8,165 nucleotides of DNA from Sulfurimonas sp. (GCA_027066935.1 JAMOMX010000359.1:1-8165); one strand, 5' to 3'. Positions 1 through 5,629 are shown, counted from the first letter of the stretch. The notes: generated by a model not told the origin, from the letters alone. Program-made: numbers and translations.

Positions 1-42
1 AGTACCCCTAGCCTTATTTTAAGCTCCAGTAAACATTTTTCT

Positions 43-579
43 GTGAAAAATATTCCTTACTCTCAAGCTAGGGGCAAAAAAGCTTTTACATTGGTTGAGT
101 TACTTGTATCGATAATTATACTTTCTTTTTTGATGACAGCTCTATATAAAAGTTATGCTTCTCTTAATATCTCCAATGTTATATATAAAAATAAAAGTAA
201 TAATATTAAAAATATAGAGCTTAAAAGAAAAACAATTTACTTAGACATATCCTTAGCTATGCCAAAAAGTTTGGTTTATTTAGATAGAGATACAAAAGAA
301 GATATTATTAGTTTCCAAACTACAAATTCAGTGCATAAAAGATTTAATCCATATGTAACTTATGTTGTAAGGGATTCTATACTTTATAGGTTGGAGTCAT
401 TAAAAAAGATTACTACCTATCCATTTGATTCATATATAGATGCTGATATTGATGAGTTAGGTGCTGTGGAAGAGTTTAAAATATATAAATCTAAGAGTAA
501 AGATTATGAGAGTTATTTAGTAAATATAGTATTAAAAAAGAGTTCAAATATTTTGTTAAAAATCAAACTATTATCATAA
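43..579 (+). CDS. Type IV prepilin / pseudopilin-like protein (start provisional)
   Basis: This encodes a 178-residue protein with a class III prepilin signal. A short basic leader (K2, R10, K12, K13) precedes A14-FTLVE, with Phe15 as the new N-terminus and the conserved Glu at +5 (E19). A hydrophobic helix follows at about residues 15-35. The cleavage-site -1 residue is Ala instead of the usual Gly, which prepilin peptidases tolerate. The rest is a charged, cysteine-free domain without a clear family match; its size and a YRLE-like segment recall minor pseudopilins such as GspJ, but this is weak. It would act in the inner membrane and periplasm as part of a type IV pilus or type II secretion pseudopilus. 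The GTG at 43 has no Shine-Dalgarno sequence, and the frame stays open to base 1, so the true start may lie upstream. It converges with the small gene that ends at 593. Confidence 0.75.
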   Translation: MKNIPYSQARGKKAFTLVELLVSIIILSFLMTALYKSYASLNISNVIYKNKSNNIKNIELKRKTIYLDISLAMPKSLVYLDRDTKEDIISFQTTNSVHKRFNPYVTYVVRDSILYRLESLKKITTYPFDSYIDADIDELGAVEEFKIYKSKSKDYESYLVNIVLKKSSNILLKIKLLS

Positions 580-592
580 TAATCAAAACCAA

Positions 593-820
593 TTAATCAT
601 TACGATATTTTGAAATCCCACATGGTTGATTAGGTGAGGGTGGATTCTCTTTAAGATAGGTTAAATCCTTTAATGTTTGAGTTAATACTTTTTTTTGTTG
701 AAGTATAGGTAACATTAAATTATCTTTTTCATTAAGAGGGATATCCCAATTTAGTAGAATTTTTTCTACCTCGTCATCTAGCTCTTTAAGAGCATTATTT
801 ATATGTTTAATCGAATTCAT
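593..820 (-). CDS. Small hypothetical protein, 75 aa
   Basis: I do not recognise this gene. From the ATG at 818-820 it encodes 75 residues, predicted to be mostly helical (an amphipathic, Leu/Lys/Glu-rich stretch at residues 1-55), with a Pro-rich tail containing NPPSPNQPCG. There is no signal peptide or membrane segment, so it is probably cytoplasmic. The frame can be extended to a TTG at 869-871 (92 aa), but a strong promoter hexamer (TATAAT on the minus strand, 827-832, preceded by TTTTGC) lies inside that extension, so the longer form would not be transcribed from this promoter. The ATG sits exactly six bases after the hexamer and has no Shine-Dalgarno sequence, which suggests a leaderless message. 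The gene is divergent from rpmI and convergent with the prepilin gene, with a 13-base gap. It could be a chance ORF, but the good promoter and tight packing argue that it is real. Confidence 0.55.
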   Translation of the reverse strand: MNSIKHINNALKELDDEVEKILLNWDIPLNEKDNLMLPILQQKKVLTQTLKDLTYLKENPPSPNQPCGISKYRND

Positions 821-826
821 AAGATG

Positions 827-832
827 ATTATA
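827..832 (-). promoter_or_regulatory. -10 promoter of the 75-aa gene (leaderless geometry)
   Basis: The minus strand reads TTTTGCTATAAT, a full match to the extended -10 seen in Campylobacterota. The TATAAT is separated from the ATG by six bases (CATCTT), so the expected +1 is the A of the start codon. No purine-rich ribosome binding site is present. Confidence 0.6.
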
Positions 833-855
833 GCAAAATATCAGAAAAGTTTTGG

Positions 856-861
856 TATAAT
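856..861 (+). promoter_or_regulatory. -10 promoter of rpmI-rplT
   Basis: TTTTGGTATAAT is an extended -10 with no recognisable -35. The expected +1 is near 868, giving a leader of about 24 bases that contains AAGGA (881-885), six bases before the rpmI ATG. It lies back to back with the -10 of the 75-aa gene, 23 bases away. The short leader leaves no room for an RNA regulator upstream of rpmI. Confidence 0.7.
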
Positions 862-891
862 CCACTTCCAAATTACGAGAAAGGAAAATCG

Positions 892-1083
892 ATGCCTAAA
901 ATGAAATCGGTAAAAGGCGCTGTTAAGCGTTTTAAAGTTAAGAAAAACGGTTCTGTTAAACGCGGTACTGCATACAGAAGTCATATTTTAACTAAACAAG
1001 ATGCAGACACTCGTCGTAAGCAAAACAAGCCAAAAGTTGTTGCTAAAGCGGATGAGAAAAATGTTAAGGCTATGATTAACTAA
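892..1083 (+). CDS. rpmI: Large ribosomal subunit protein bL35
   Basis: This is a complete 63-residue bL35, a small basic protein of the 50S subunit that binds 23S rRNA. The N-terminus MPKMKSVKGAVKRF and the central AYRSHILT block (about residues 27-34) are hallmarks of the family, and the length is typical (63-66 aa). The AAGGA at 881-885 supports this start. rplT follows after an unusually long and structured 107-base gap. In many bacteria the order is infC-rpmI-rplT; infC is not directly upstream here, as in Campylobacter, where rpmI-rplT stands apart from thrS-infC. The pair therefore has its own promoter (856-861). Confidence 0.97.
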   Translation: MPKMKSVKGAVKRFKVKKNGSVKRGTAYRSHILTKQDADTRRKQNKPKVVAKADEKNVKAMIN

Positions 1084-1190
1084 GAGATTAGTTAAGTCAT
1101 AAATCTCCAGTTAAATAAAAGCTGGGCAAGTCCATTAAATTTGGACACCTTCATCACCAAAAAGTGAGTGGGTAAAGAAAAAGGAAAGAA
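1084..1190 (+). promoter_or_regulatory. Structured rpmI-rplT spacer, candidate L20-responsive RNA element
   Basis: This 107-base spacer contains consecutive small inverted repeats. GAGATT (1084-1089) pairs with AATCTC (1102-1107), CCAG (1107-1110) with CTGG (1122-1125), GTCCA (1130-1134) with TGGAC (1142-1146), and TCAC (1154-1157) with GTGA (1164-1167). The rplT Shine-Dalgarno AAGGA lies at 1181-1185, and CCTT at 1148-1151 could pair with its AAGG. L20 is a known autogenous repressor in other bacteria, acting on mRNA that mimics its 23S site. That this spacer does the same is inference. The stems are short (4-6 bp) and could be partly chance. Confidence 0.4.
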
Positions 1191-1550
1191 ATGCCAAGAG
1201 TAAAAACAGGTGTCGTTCGTAGAAAAAGACACAAAAAAATATTAAAATTAGCAAAAGGTTTCTATAGTGGTCGTCGTAAACACTTTAGAAAAGCTAAAGA
1301 ACAGATTGAGCGCTCATTAGTATATGCACATCGTGACCGTAAGCAAAAGAAACGTGACTTCCGTAAGTTATGGATTGTTCGTATCAATGCAGCAGCACGT
1401 CTTAATGGGATGAACTATTCAACATTTATGAATGGTGTTCACAAATCTGGCATCGAGCTTGATCGTAAAATTCTTGCTGATATGGCTATGAATGATGCAA
1501 CAGCATTTAGTGCAGTTGTAGAAGCTTCAAAAGCAGCATTAGCAAAATAG
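1191..1550 (+). CDS. rplT: Large ribosomal subunit protein bL20
   Basis: This is a complete 119-residue bL20, an early-assembly 50S protein that binds 23S rRNA and, in several bacteria, represses its own operon. The N-terminus MPRVKTGVVRRKRHKKILKL is the long basic extension, followed by the KGFYSGRRKHFRKAKEQ block (about residues 22-38) and the globular RNA-binding domain with RDRKQKKRDFRKLWIVRINAA (about 48-68). The length is normal. AAGGA sits five bases before the ATG. It is the second gene of the rpmI operon, and a palindromic repeat starts at the first base after its TAG stop. Confidence 0.98.
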   Translation: MPRVKTGVVRRKRHKKILKLAKGFYSGRRKHFRKAKEQIERSLVYAHRDRKQKKRDFRKLWIVRINAAARLNGMNYSTFMNGVHKSGIELDRKILADMAMNDATAFSAVVEASKAALAK

Positions 1551-1657
1551 AAAGATTCTGAATCCCCCGTAGGAAATACTTGGGGTACAGTTCAGATGAC
1601 GGTTGTTTTGGTTCAAAGTGATGCAGTCGTCATCCCAAGCTTGACTTGGGATCTTTT
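1551..1657. repeat. MITE/REP-like palindromic repeat, about 107 bp
   Basis: The ends are inverted: AAAGAT (1551-1556) against ATCTTT (1651-1656). There are two arms facing each other. The left arm runs from AAAGATTC to GATGACG (1595-1601), and the right arm from CGTCATC (1628-1634) to GGGATCTTT. The inner 7-bp pair GATGACG/CGTCATC is perfect. The left arm folds through TCTGAA (1558-1563 region) and TTCAGA (1591-1596), with a nested CCCC/GGGG stem (1564-1567, 1582-1585). The right arm is a perfect 8-bp hairpin. The CGTCATCCC...GGGATCTTT style is typical of short dispersed palindromes in intergenic DNA of many bacteria. Copy number cannot be judged from one window. No ORF lies inside it. Confidence 0.6.
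1632..1657 (+). terminator. Terminator-like hairpin after rplT (right arm of the repeat)
   Basis: ATCCCAAG (1632-1639) pairs perfectly with CTTGGGAT (1645-1652) around a five-base loop, followed by CTTTT. This resembles a Rho-independent terminator for rpmI-rplT supplied by the repeat element. The T-run is short, so efficiency is uncertain. The remaining 1658-1714 is AT-rich and shows nothing further that I can support. Confidence 0.5.
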
Positions 1658-1714
1658 AAATCTTATATAAAAACTCCCCTTGCATTATATTATTCTTTAT
1701 TTCTAAATATTTTA

Positions 1715-2542
1715 CTAATTTATTGCATAATCTTCAGATTCATTTTCTTCTTGCAGTGCTTTTATCTGTTTCTTTTTCTCAGTTTTTTTCTCATCTTTTA
1801 AAAATTTATAAAGTGCAGAGTATTCACTTCTAGTTAAAAATCTTGATTTTCCTGTAGGTAAATTATTTAGTTCTATCTCCGCAAAAGAGAGTCTTTTAAG
1901 GTCACTTACTTCTGCTCCAAAATGAGCAAAAAATCGTCTAAGTTCACGGTTTTTCCCTTCACTAATAGCTACTTTTAGAGTTGAGTAATTGGGTGCATTT
2001 TTTTGAATTTGATAACCTATAAAAGGTTTAAACTCCATGCGTGTAACTTTTGAATGAGAATGACCACCAGCACTAGCATCATCTAAAATCATCCCTTTAA
2101 GCATAGCATCTTCCATATCGGGAGTTATCTCACCTTTAATTTTAATCTTATATACACGTTGTAAATCAGACTCCATTAAAGCAGTTGCTACTTTAGAAGC
2201 ATCTGTTAAAAGTAGAACTCCCTCAGATGCAAAATCTAGTCGCCCAATAGGAATAAAATGTTTGTATTTTTTATCTAGTGTATCATAGATTGTTTTCCTA
2301 CCTCTTGGGTCTGTTTTTGTTACTAACTCACCCTTTGGCTTATTGTAAACTATAACTGTATATTTATCTCTAGGAGTTACCTGTTTTCCACTAACATAAA
2401 CAATGTCAGTTCCCTCTTGTACTTGAGTTGCAGGATTATCCTGTATCTCACCATTTATCCTTACATAGCCATCTTGTATAACTTTATCAGCCTCGCGTCT
2501 AGAGTAACTTGAATGGTGAGCAATGTATTTGTTTAATCGCAT
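1715..2542 (-). CDS. rluB: RluB/RsuA-family rRNA pseudouridine synthase
   Basis: This 275-residue enzyme isomerises a specific uridine in rRNA to pseudouridine. It has an N-terminal S4 RNA-binding domain (about 1-48, MRLNKYIAHHSSYSRREAD) and then the RsuA/RluB catalytic domain. Visible motifs are YNKPKGELVT (66-75), the catalytic GRLDFASEGVLLLT with Asp103, and EGKNRELRRFFAHFG (195-209). A Lys/Glu-rich tail (about 250-275) extends beyond the catalytic core. The family includes RluB (23S), RluE/RluF and RsuA (16S); the length and S4 domain favour RluB, but the exact target is inferred. Its ATG overlaps the kdsD stop by one base (TAATG), which implies translational coupling and transcription from the kdsD promoter. 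Confidence 0.9.
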   Translation of the reverse strand: MRLNKYIAHHSSYSRREADKVIQDGYVRINGEIQDNPATQVQEGTDIVYVSGKQVTPRDKYTVIVYNKPKGELVTKTDPRGRKTIYDTLDKKYKHFIPIGRLDFASEGVLLLTDASKVATALMESDLQRVYKIKIKGEITPDMEDAMLKGMILDDASAGGHSHSKVTRMEFKPFIGYQIQKNAPNYSTLKVAISEGKNRELRRFFAHFGAEVSDLKRLSFAEIELNNLPTGKSRFLTRSEYSALYKFLKDEKKTEKKKQIKALQEENESEDYAIN

Positions 2543-3504
2543 TATGAAATGCCTTTCTCAATAAGCGTATGTATATGTAATACGCCTTTTATTTTATTTT
2601 CTTTATTTGTTACAACCAAAAGCTGAATCTTTTTTTCTTCTATCATAATTAGTGCCTCACTTGCAAGCATATTAGAGTCCTCACAAGTTTGTGGATTTTT
2701 TGTAGCATACTCAAAAACTTCATCTTCAAGTGAAAAATTATCTCTAAGTAGGGCACGACGAATATCTCCATCGCTTAGCAGTGCTAAAAGTTTATTGTTT
2801 TCATCTGCTACTAGCACAGTCCCTAAACGACCCTCACTAATTTTGAGTATAGCATCTTTGACTTTTGTATTTTTAGAAACTATTGGTAAGTCTTTTGTCC
2901 TCATCAAGTCACTAACTTTTACAAAAAGCTGTTTGCCTAACGCCCCACCTGGATGAAAAGAAGCAAAATCACTTTTTTTAAACTCTCTTGCTTTCATTAA
3001 ACAAACTGCTAATGCATCACCAAGAGCTAAAGTTAGTGTAGTTGAGCTAGTTGGTGCAATGTTTAAGGGGCATGCTTCTTTTTCAACTACTACATCTATA
3101 ACTAAGTCGCTATATTTTCCAAGGGTAGAGCTATCATCTCTAGTCATCCCAATAAGTGGAATATCAAAACGCTTAATGTGTGGGAGTATTTGACTAAGTT
3201 CTTCACTCTCTCCACTATATGAGATAGCTAATACTATGTCATTTTTGCCAATCATACCCAAATCGCCATGAAGTGCTTCAGTTGGATGAAGAAAAAAACT
3301 AGGAGTTCCTGTAGAGGCAAATGTAGCAGCCATCTTAGCACCAATAAGTCCAGATTTTCCAACACCTGTTATAACAAGTTTACCTTGACATGCAAGAATA
3401 ATCTTAACTGCTTTATCAAAAACATCAGTTATATTTAAAGATGCTTGAAGTAAAGTTTGAGCTTCTATATTTAAAGTTTCTTGAGCTATTTGTTTGTAAT
3501 TCAT
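2542..3504 (-). CDS. kdsD: D-arabinose-5-phosphate isomerase (KdsD/KpsF)
   Basis: The enzyme interconverts ribulose-5-phosphate and arabinose-5-phosphate, the first step towards Kdo of the LPS inner core, in the cytoplasm. The 320-residue length and order are typical: a SIS domain (about 35-185) followed by two CBS domains (about 200-255 and 265-318). Motifs are GVGKSG (47-52), HPTEALHGDLG (73-83), SYSGES (95-100), EACPLNIAPTSS (143-154) and FHPGGALGK (183-191). Lys50, Glu102, Glu143 and His184 line up, at a constant offset of nine, with the E. coli KdsD residues Lys59, Glu111, Glu152 and His193. It is the first gene of kdsD-rluB and divergent from purN. There is no Shine-Dalgarno sequence; a TATAAT lies six bases before the ATG. 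Confidence 0.94.
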   Translation of the reverse strand: MNYKQIAQETLNIEAQTLLQASLNITDVFDKAVKIILACQGKLVITGVGKSGLIGAKMAATFASTGTPSFFLHPTEALHGDLGMIGKNDIVLAISYSGESEELSQILPHIKRFDIPLIGMTRDDSSTLGKYSDLVIDVVVEKEACPLNIAPTSSTTLTLALGDALAVCLMKAREFKKSDFASFHPGGALGKQLFVKVSDLMRTKDLPIVSKNTKVKDAILKISEGRLGTVLVADENNKLLALLSDGDIRRALLRDNFSLEDEVFEYATKNPQTCEDSNMLASEALIMIEEKKIQLLVVTNKENKIKGVLHIHTLIEKGIS

Positions 3505-3551
3505 AATGATATTATATCGTTTTTATAGATAAGATATAATGTCATTATGAA
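3500..3551. promoter_or_regulatory. Divergent kdsD/purN promoters in a 19-bp inverted repeat
   Basis: The left arm (3500-3518) and right arm (3533-3551) are inverted copies matching at 18 of 19 bases, with a 14-base spacer. Each arm contains GATATAAT, six bases, then the start codon. The kdsD hexamer is at 3511-3516 on the minus strand and the purN hexamer at 3535-3540 on the plus strand. Both genes lack a Shine-Dalgarno sequence, so the expected +1 is the A of each ATG. The dyad may simply be two similar promoters back to back, or may also serve as an operator. Confidence 0.7.
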
Positions 3552-4107
3552 AAGAGTAATTATATTATTTAGTGGCGAGGGCTTTAATGCCCAAAATATT
3601 GTAAAAAAGTTGCACAATAAAGAGTGTGAAGTAGTTTGTGGAATCACAAATAAAAAAGATGCAAAGGGTTTAGATAAATTAAAAAAACTCTCTGTTAAAA
3701 CAGATGTTTTAGAGCATATAGATTTTGACTCCAGAGAAGCTTTTGATGTGGAACTTGTAAAACTAATAAAATCGTATAAACCAGATTTAGTAGTTTTAAG
3801 TGGTTTTATGAGAATATTATCTGATGTTTTTACATCAAATATAAAAGCGATAAATTTACATCCATCGTTATTGCCAAAATTTAAGGGCGCAAAGGCTATA
3901 GAGAGAAGTTTTGAGAGTGGTGATAAAGAGTGTGGAGTTAGTGTTCATTATGTTAGTAGTGAACTTGATGGTGGTGATATAATTTTGCAAAAATCATTTA
4001 TTCGTAGTGAAGGGGAGACATTTGAAAGTTTTACTAAAAAGATAAAAGAGATAGAGTTTGAGTTGATGCCTAAAGCTATTATTCATGTCCTTAAGGAACA
4101 TGAATAA
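3547..4107 (+). CDS. purN: Phosphoribosylglycinamide formyltransferase (GART), PurN
   Basis: PurN transfers a formyl group from 10-formyl-tetrahydrofolate to GAR in step three of purine synthesis. The 186-residue protein is shorter than the E. coli enzyme (212) but has all the key parts: an N-terminal phosphate-binding segment (ILFSGEGFN, 6-14), GFMRIL (86-91), INLHPSLLPKFKG (102-114) with Asn103 and His105, and ELDGGDIILQ (139-148) with Asp141. These three match the catalytic Asn106, His108 and Asp144 of E. coli. The phosphate loop reads SGEGFN where SGNGSN is common. It is a single gene, divergent from kdsD, with a probable leaderless start. A strong hairpin overlaps its last codons and stop. 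Confidence 0.93.
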   Translation: MKRVIILFSGEGFNAQNIVKKLHNKECEVVCGITNKKDAKGLDKLKKLSVKTDVLEHIDFDSREAFDVELVKLIKSYKPDLVVLSGFMRILSDVFTSNIKAINLHPSLLPKFKGAKAIERSFESGDKECGVSVHYVSSELDGGDIILQKSFIRSEGETFESFTKKIKEIEFELMPKAIIHVLKEHE

Positions 4108-4117
4108 TATAAATTTT
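4077..4117 (+). terminator. Hairpin terminator overlapping the purN stop codon
   Basis: TATTATTCATGT (4077-4088) pairs perfectly with ACATGAATAATA (4098-4109), giving a 12-bp stem; CC/GG (4089-4090 with 4095-4096) adds an inner step around TTAA with one bulged A. AAATTTT follows at 4111-4117. The stem spans the last codons and TAA of purN. The cytochrome peroxidase gene converges from the other side (stop 4116-4118), so the hairpin may also act on its transcript, although no U-run follows on the minus strand. Confidence 0.6.
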
Positions 4118-5135
4118 AGTTTATATCTGGTTTAGGTGTTGTATCAGTAGAAGCTGGTAGGATTGGCATTATTAAATCAGCTTTTCTACCATCTAAAGCT
4201 TTTAAGAACTCTTCAATAGATGCCACTTGTTTATCATCTATATTTTGACCAAGTTGGATACGACCCATCTCTTTGATAACATCTTTTAAGCTCCATACTT
4301 GACCATTATGAAAATAAGGTGCTGTTTGTGTGATATTACGCAGAGTTGGAACTTTTATCATTCCATTTTTATCACCTTTAAAATCACCAACATCTTGATA
4401 CTTATAAGTTGAAGTAACATTAAATGCACTCATTGAACCACCTAAAGCGATATCTGTATGACAAGTTGTACAACCAACATCTATAAATGTTTTAAGACCC
4501 TCTTTTTGAGCAGCACTCATTGCGTCTTCATTACCGTTTAAGTAATCATCAAATACAGATGGAGTAACAAGTGTTCTCTCAAAAGTAGCGATAGTATCTG
4601 CAATTTTTTCAAAATCAATCTCTACATCGCTACCATATGCAGCTTTAAACTCTTTTATATATCCTGGCATTGAGATGATTGTTTTTACTACATGATCTTT
4701 TGTTGCAGCCATCTCAGGAGCAGCTTGCATTGGACCTTGAGCTTGTTTTTCTAAGTCAGGGTCACGACCATCCCAAAATTGAGAGTCAAAAAATACAGCA
4801 TTATAAACAGTTGGAGAGTTTAGATTATGAGGATTTACAGCCCATTTGTGACCTATTGCAGCACTAATTCCATCATCTCCACCCTCTGCTAGGTTATGAC
4901 AACTATTACAACTGATAAAGCCACTTTTTGATAATCTTGGGTCAAAGTATAATTTTTTTCCAAGTTCAACTTTCTCTTTAGTAATTTTGTTATTAGGGTT
5001 ATCAATAAGTTTCATAAGTTCAGTTTTTGAACTAGGGATAGGTTTTAATCCTGCTTTTTTAGCTTCATCAGTTAATGATGATGCGACTAGTGATGATGAT
5101 AATATTGTTATTATTGCAATTGTTTTCAATTTCAT
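4116..5135 (-). CDS. ccp: Di-haem cytochrome c peroxidase (periplasmic)
   Basis: This enzyme reduces hydrogen peroxide to water in the periplasm with electrons from a c-type cytochrome. The 339-residue precursor has a Sec signal peptide (about 1-19, MKLKTIAIITILSSSLVAS). Two haem c sites are present: CNSCH (76-80) and CTTCH (222-226). IGHKW with His96 corresponds to the mobile-loop histidine of the bacterial peroxidase family, and Met259 in GMIKVPTLRN is the likely distal ligand of the electron-transfer haem. FWDGR (120-124), GPMQAAPEM (134-142) and APYFHNG (272-278) are further family signatures. AAGGAT precedes the ATG. It lies downstream of perR on the same strand with an 80-base gap that contains its own promoter and a Fur/Per-like box. 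The related MauG family is less likely given the full CcpA-type motif set. Confidence 0.94.
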   Translation of the reverse strand: MKLKTIAIITILSSSLVASSLTDEAKKAGLKPIPSSKTELMKLIDNPNNKITKEKVELGKKLYFDPRLSKSGFISCNSCHNLAEGGDDGISAAIGHKWAVNPHNLNSPTVYNAVFFDSQFWDGRDPDLEKQAQGPMQAAPEMAATKDHVVKTIISMPGYIKEFKAAYGSDVEIDFEKIADTIATFERTLVTPSVFDDYLNGNEDAMSAAQKEGLKTFIDVGCTTCHTDIALGGSMSAFNVTSTYKYQDVGDFKGDKNGMIKVPTLRNITQTAPYFHNGQVWSLKDVIKEMGRIQLGQNIDDKQVASIEEFLKALDGRKADLIMPILPASTDTTPKPDIN

Positions 5136-5160
5136 ATTTAATCCTTGTTATGGTAATGAA

Positions 5161-5166
5161 ATTGTA
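5161..5166 (-). promoter_or_regulatory. Probable -10 promoter of the cytochrome c peroxidase gene
   Basis: The minus strand reads TTTTACTACAAT. The expected +1 is near 5154, giving a 19-base leader with AAGGAT (minus strand, 5141-5146) at a good distance from the ATG. It is weaker than the TATAAT promoters in this window, which would suit an induced gene. Confidence 0.5.
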
Positions 5167-5183
5167 GTAAAATAATCTTAAAA

Positions 5184-5196
5184 GAAAATAATTATC
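5184..5196 (-). promoter_or_regulatory. Candidate PerR/Fur box upstream of the peroxidase gene
   Basis: The minus strand reads GATAATTATTTTC, matching the 6-1-6 Fur-family half-sites GATAAT-n-ATTATC at 11 of 12 positions. Relative to the predicted peroxidase +1 it covers about -42 to -30, where binding would block RNA polymerase. The regulator gene immediately upstream makes this plausible. In AT-rich DNA some chance matches are expected. Confidence 0.45.
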
Positions 5197-5215
5197 CTTT
5201 AGTAATTTTTATTTT

Positions 5216-5617
5216 CTAACTGCATTTTTTGCAAATTCCCGATAAAGATAAGCTTGTAAAACTCACTTTAAATTCATTTGTATGTAAGACATTATTTTGA
5301 ATAGTTTTTAAATCTATTGTTATATCTTCTATATTTGAGCACTCTGTACATATTAAGTGGGAGTGAGATGCTTTTGTCAATTCATAAACTGATTTTGCAT
5401 TAGGAACTTTTACCTCTTGTACTAAGGCACTCTCTAACATCAAGTTTATATTTTTATATATTGTTGCTAGAGAGATAGAATCAAATTTTTTTATCATCAA
5501 TTCATATAATGCCTCTATACTAATATGCCCTTTTAAGTAAAGCTCATTTACGATAGCTAATCTTTGAGGTGTAACCTTTAAGTTATGTTCTCTTAAAATA
5601 TCTGTATAATTAATCAT
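5216..5617 (-). CDS. perR: PerR-type peroxide-responsive Fur-family regulator
   Basis: This 133-residue Fur-family repressor has a winged helix (about 1-75, with VTPQRLAI at 15-22 and ATIYKNINLM at 51-60) and a metal-binding dimerisation domain. CTEC (90-93) and CKKC (129-132) form the structural zinc site. His31, His85, His87 and Asp98 align with His37, His91, His93 and Asp104 of Bacillus PerR; Glu79 replaces Asp85. Asp at the 104 position, instead of the Glu of Fur, is known to confer peroxide sensitivity, so PerR is favoured over Fur. I chose the ATG at 5615-5617: a TTG at 5630-5632 would give 138 aa but overlaps the -10 region, and the ATG lies six bases after TATAAT. The peroxidase gene follows directly and is the obvious target. 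Confidence 0.85.
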   Translation of the reverse strand: MINYTDILREHNLKVTPQRLAIVNELYLKGHISIEALYELMIKKFDSISLATIYKNINLMLESALVQEVKVPNAKSVYELTKASHSHLICTECSNIEDITIDLKTIQNNVLHTNEFKVSFTSLSLSGICKKCS

Positions 5618-5623
5618 GTCATA

Positions 5624-5629
5624 ATTATA
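5624..5629 (-). promoter_or_regulatory. -10 promoter of perR (leaderless geometry)
   Basis: The minus strand reads TTGTATAAT, then six bases (TATGAC), then ATG. The expected +1 is the start codon itself, with no Shine-Dalgarno sequence in the region. Confidence 0.6.

Noticed and set aside
1084..1190. A tRNA or small stable RNA gene between rpmI and rplT
   Set aside because: No cloverleaf, anticodon arm or CCA end can be formed, and no separate promoter is visible; a cis-acting RNA is the better reading.
1551..1657. A CRISPR repeat or insertion sequence at the palindrome
   Set aside because: There is only one unit, with no spacers and no transposase; a short non-coding palindromic repeat fits better.
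1684..1689. TATAAT on the minus strand between rluB and the repeat, possibly driving an antisense RNA to rplT
   Set aside because: AT-rich DNA gives such hexamers often; there is no extended -10 or gene downstream, and the palindrome would block the transcript.
4679..4867. A 62-codon plus-strand open frame inside the cytochrome peroxidase gene
   Set aside because: It lies fully opposite a well-supported coding sequence with haem motifs, has no ribosome binding site and encodes no recognisable protein.
4987..5175. A 62-codon plus-strand open frame over the peroxidase signal-peptide region
   Set aside because: Its hydrophobic look is the reverse reading of the signal peptide and leader; no promoter or ribosome binding site supports it.
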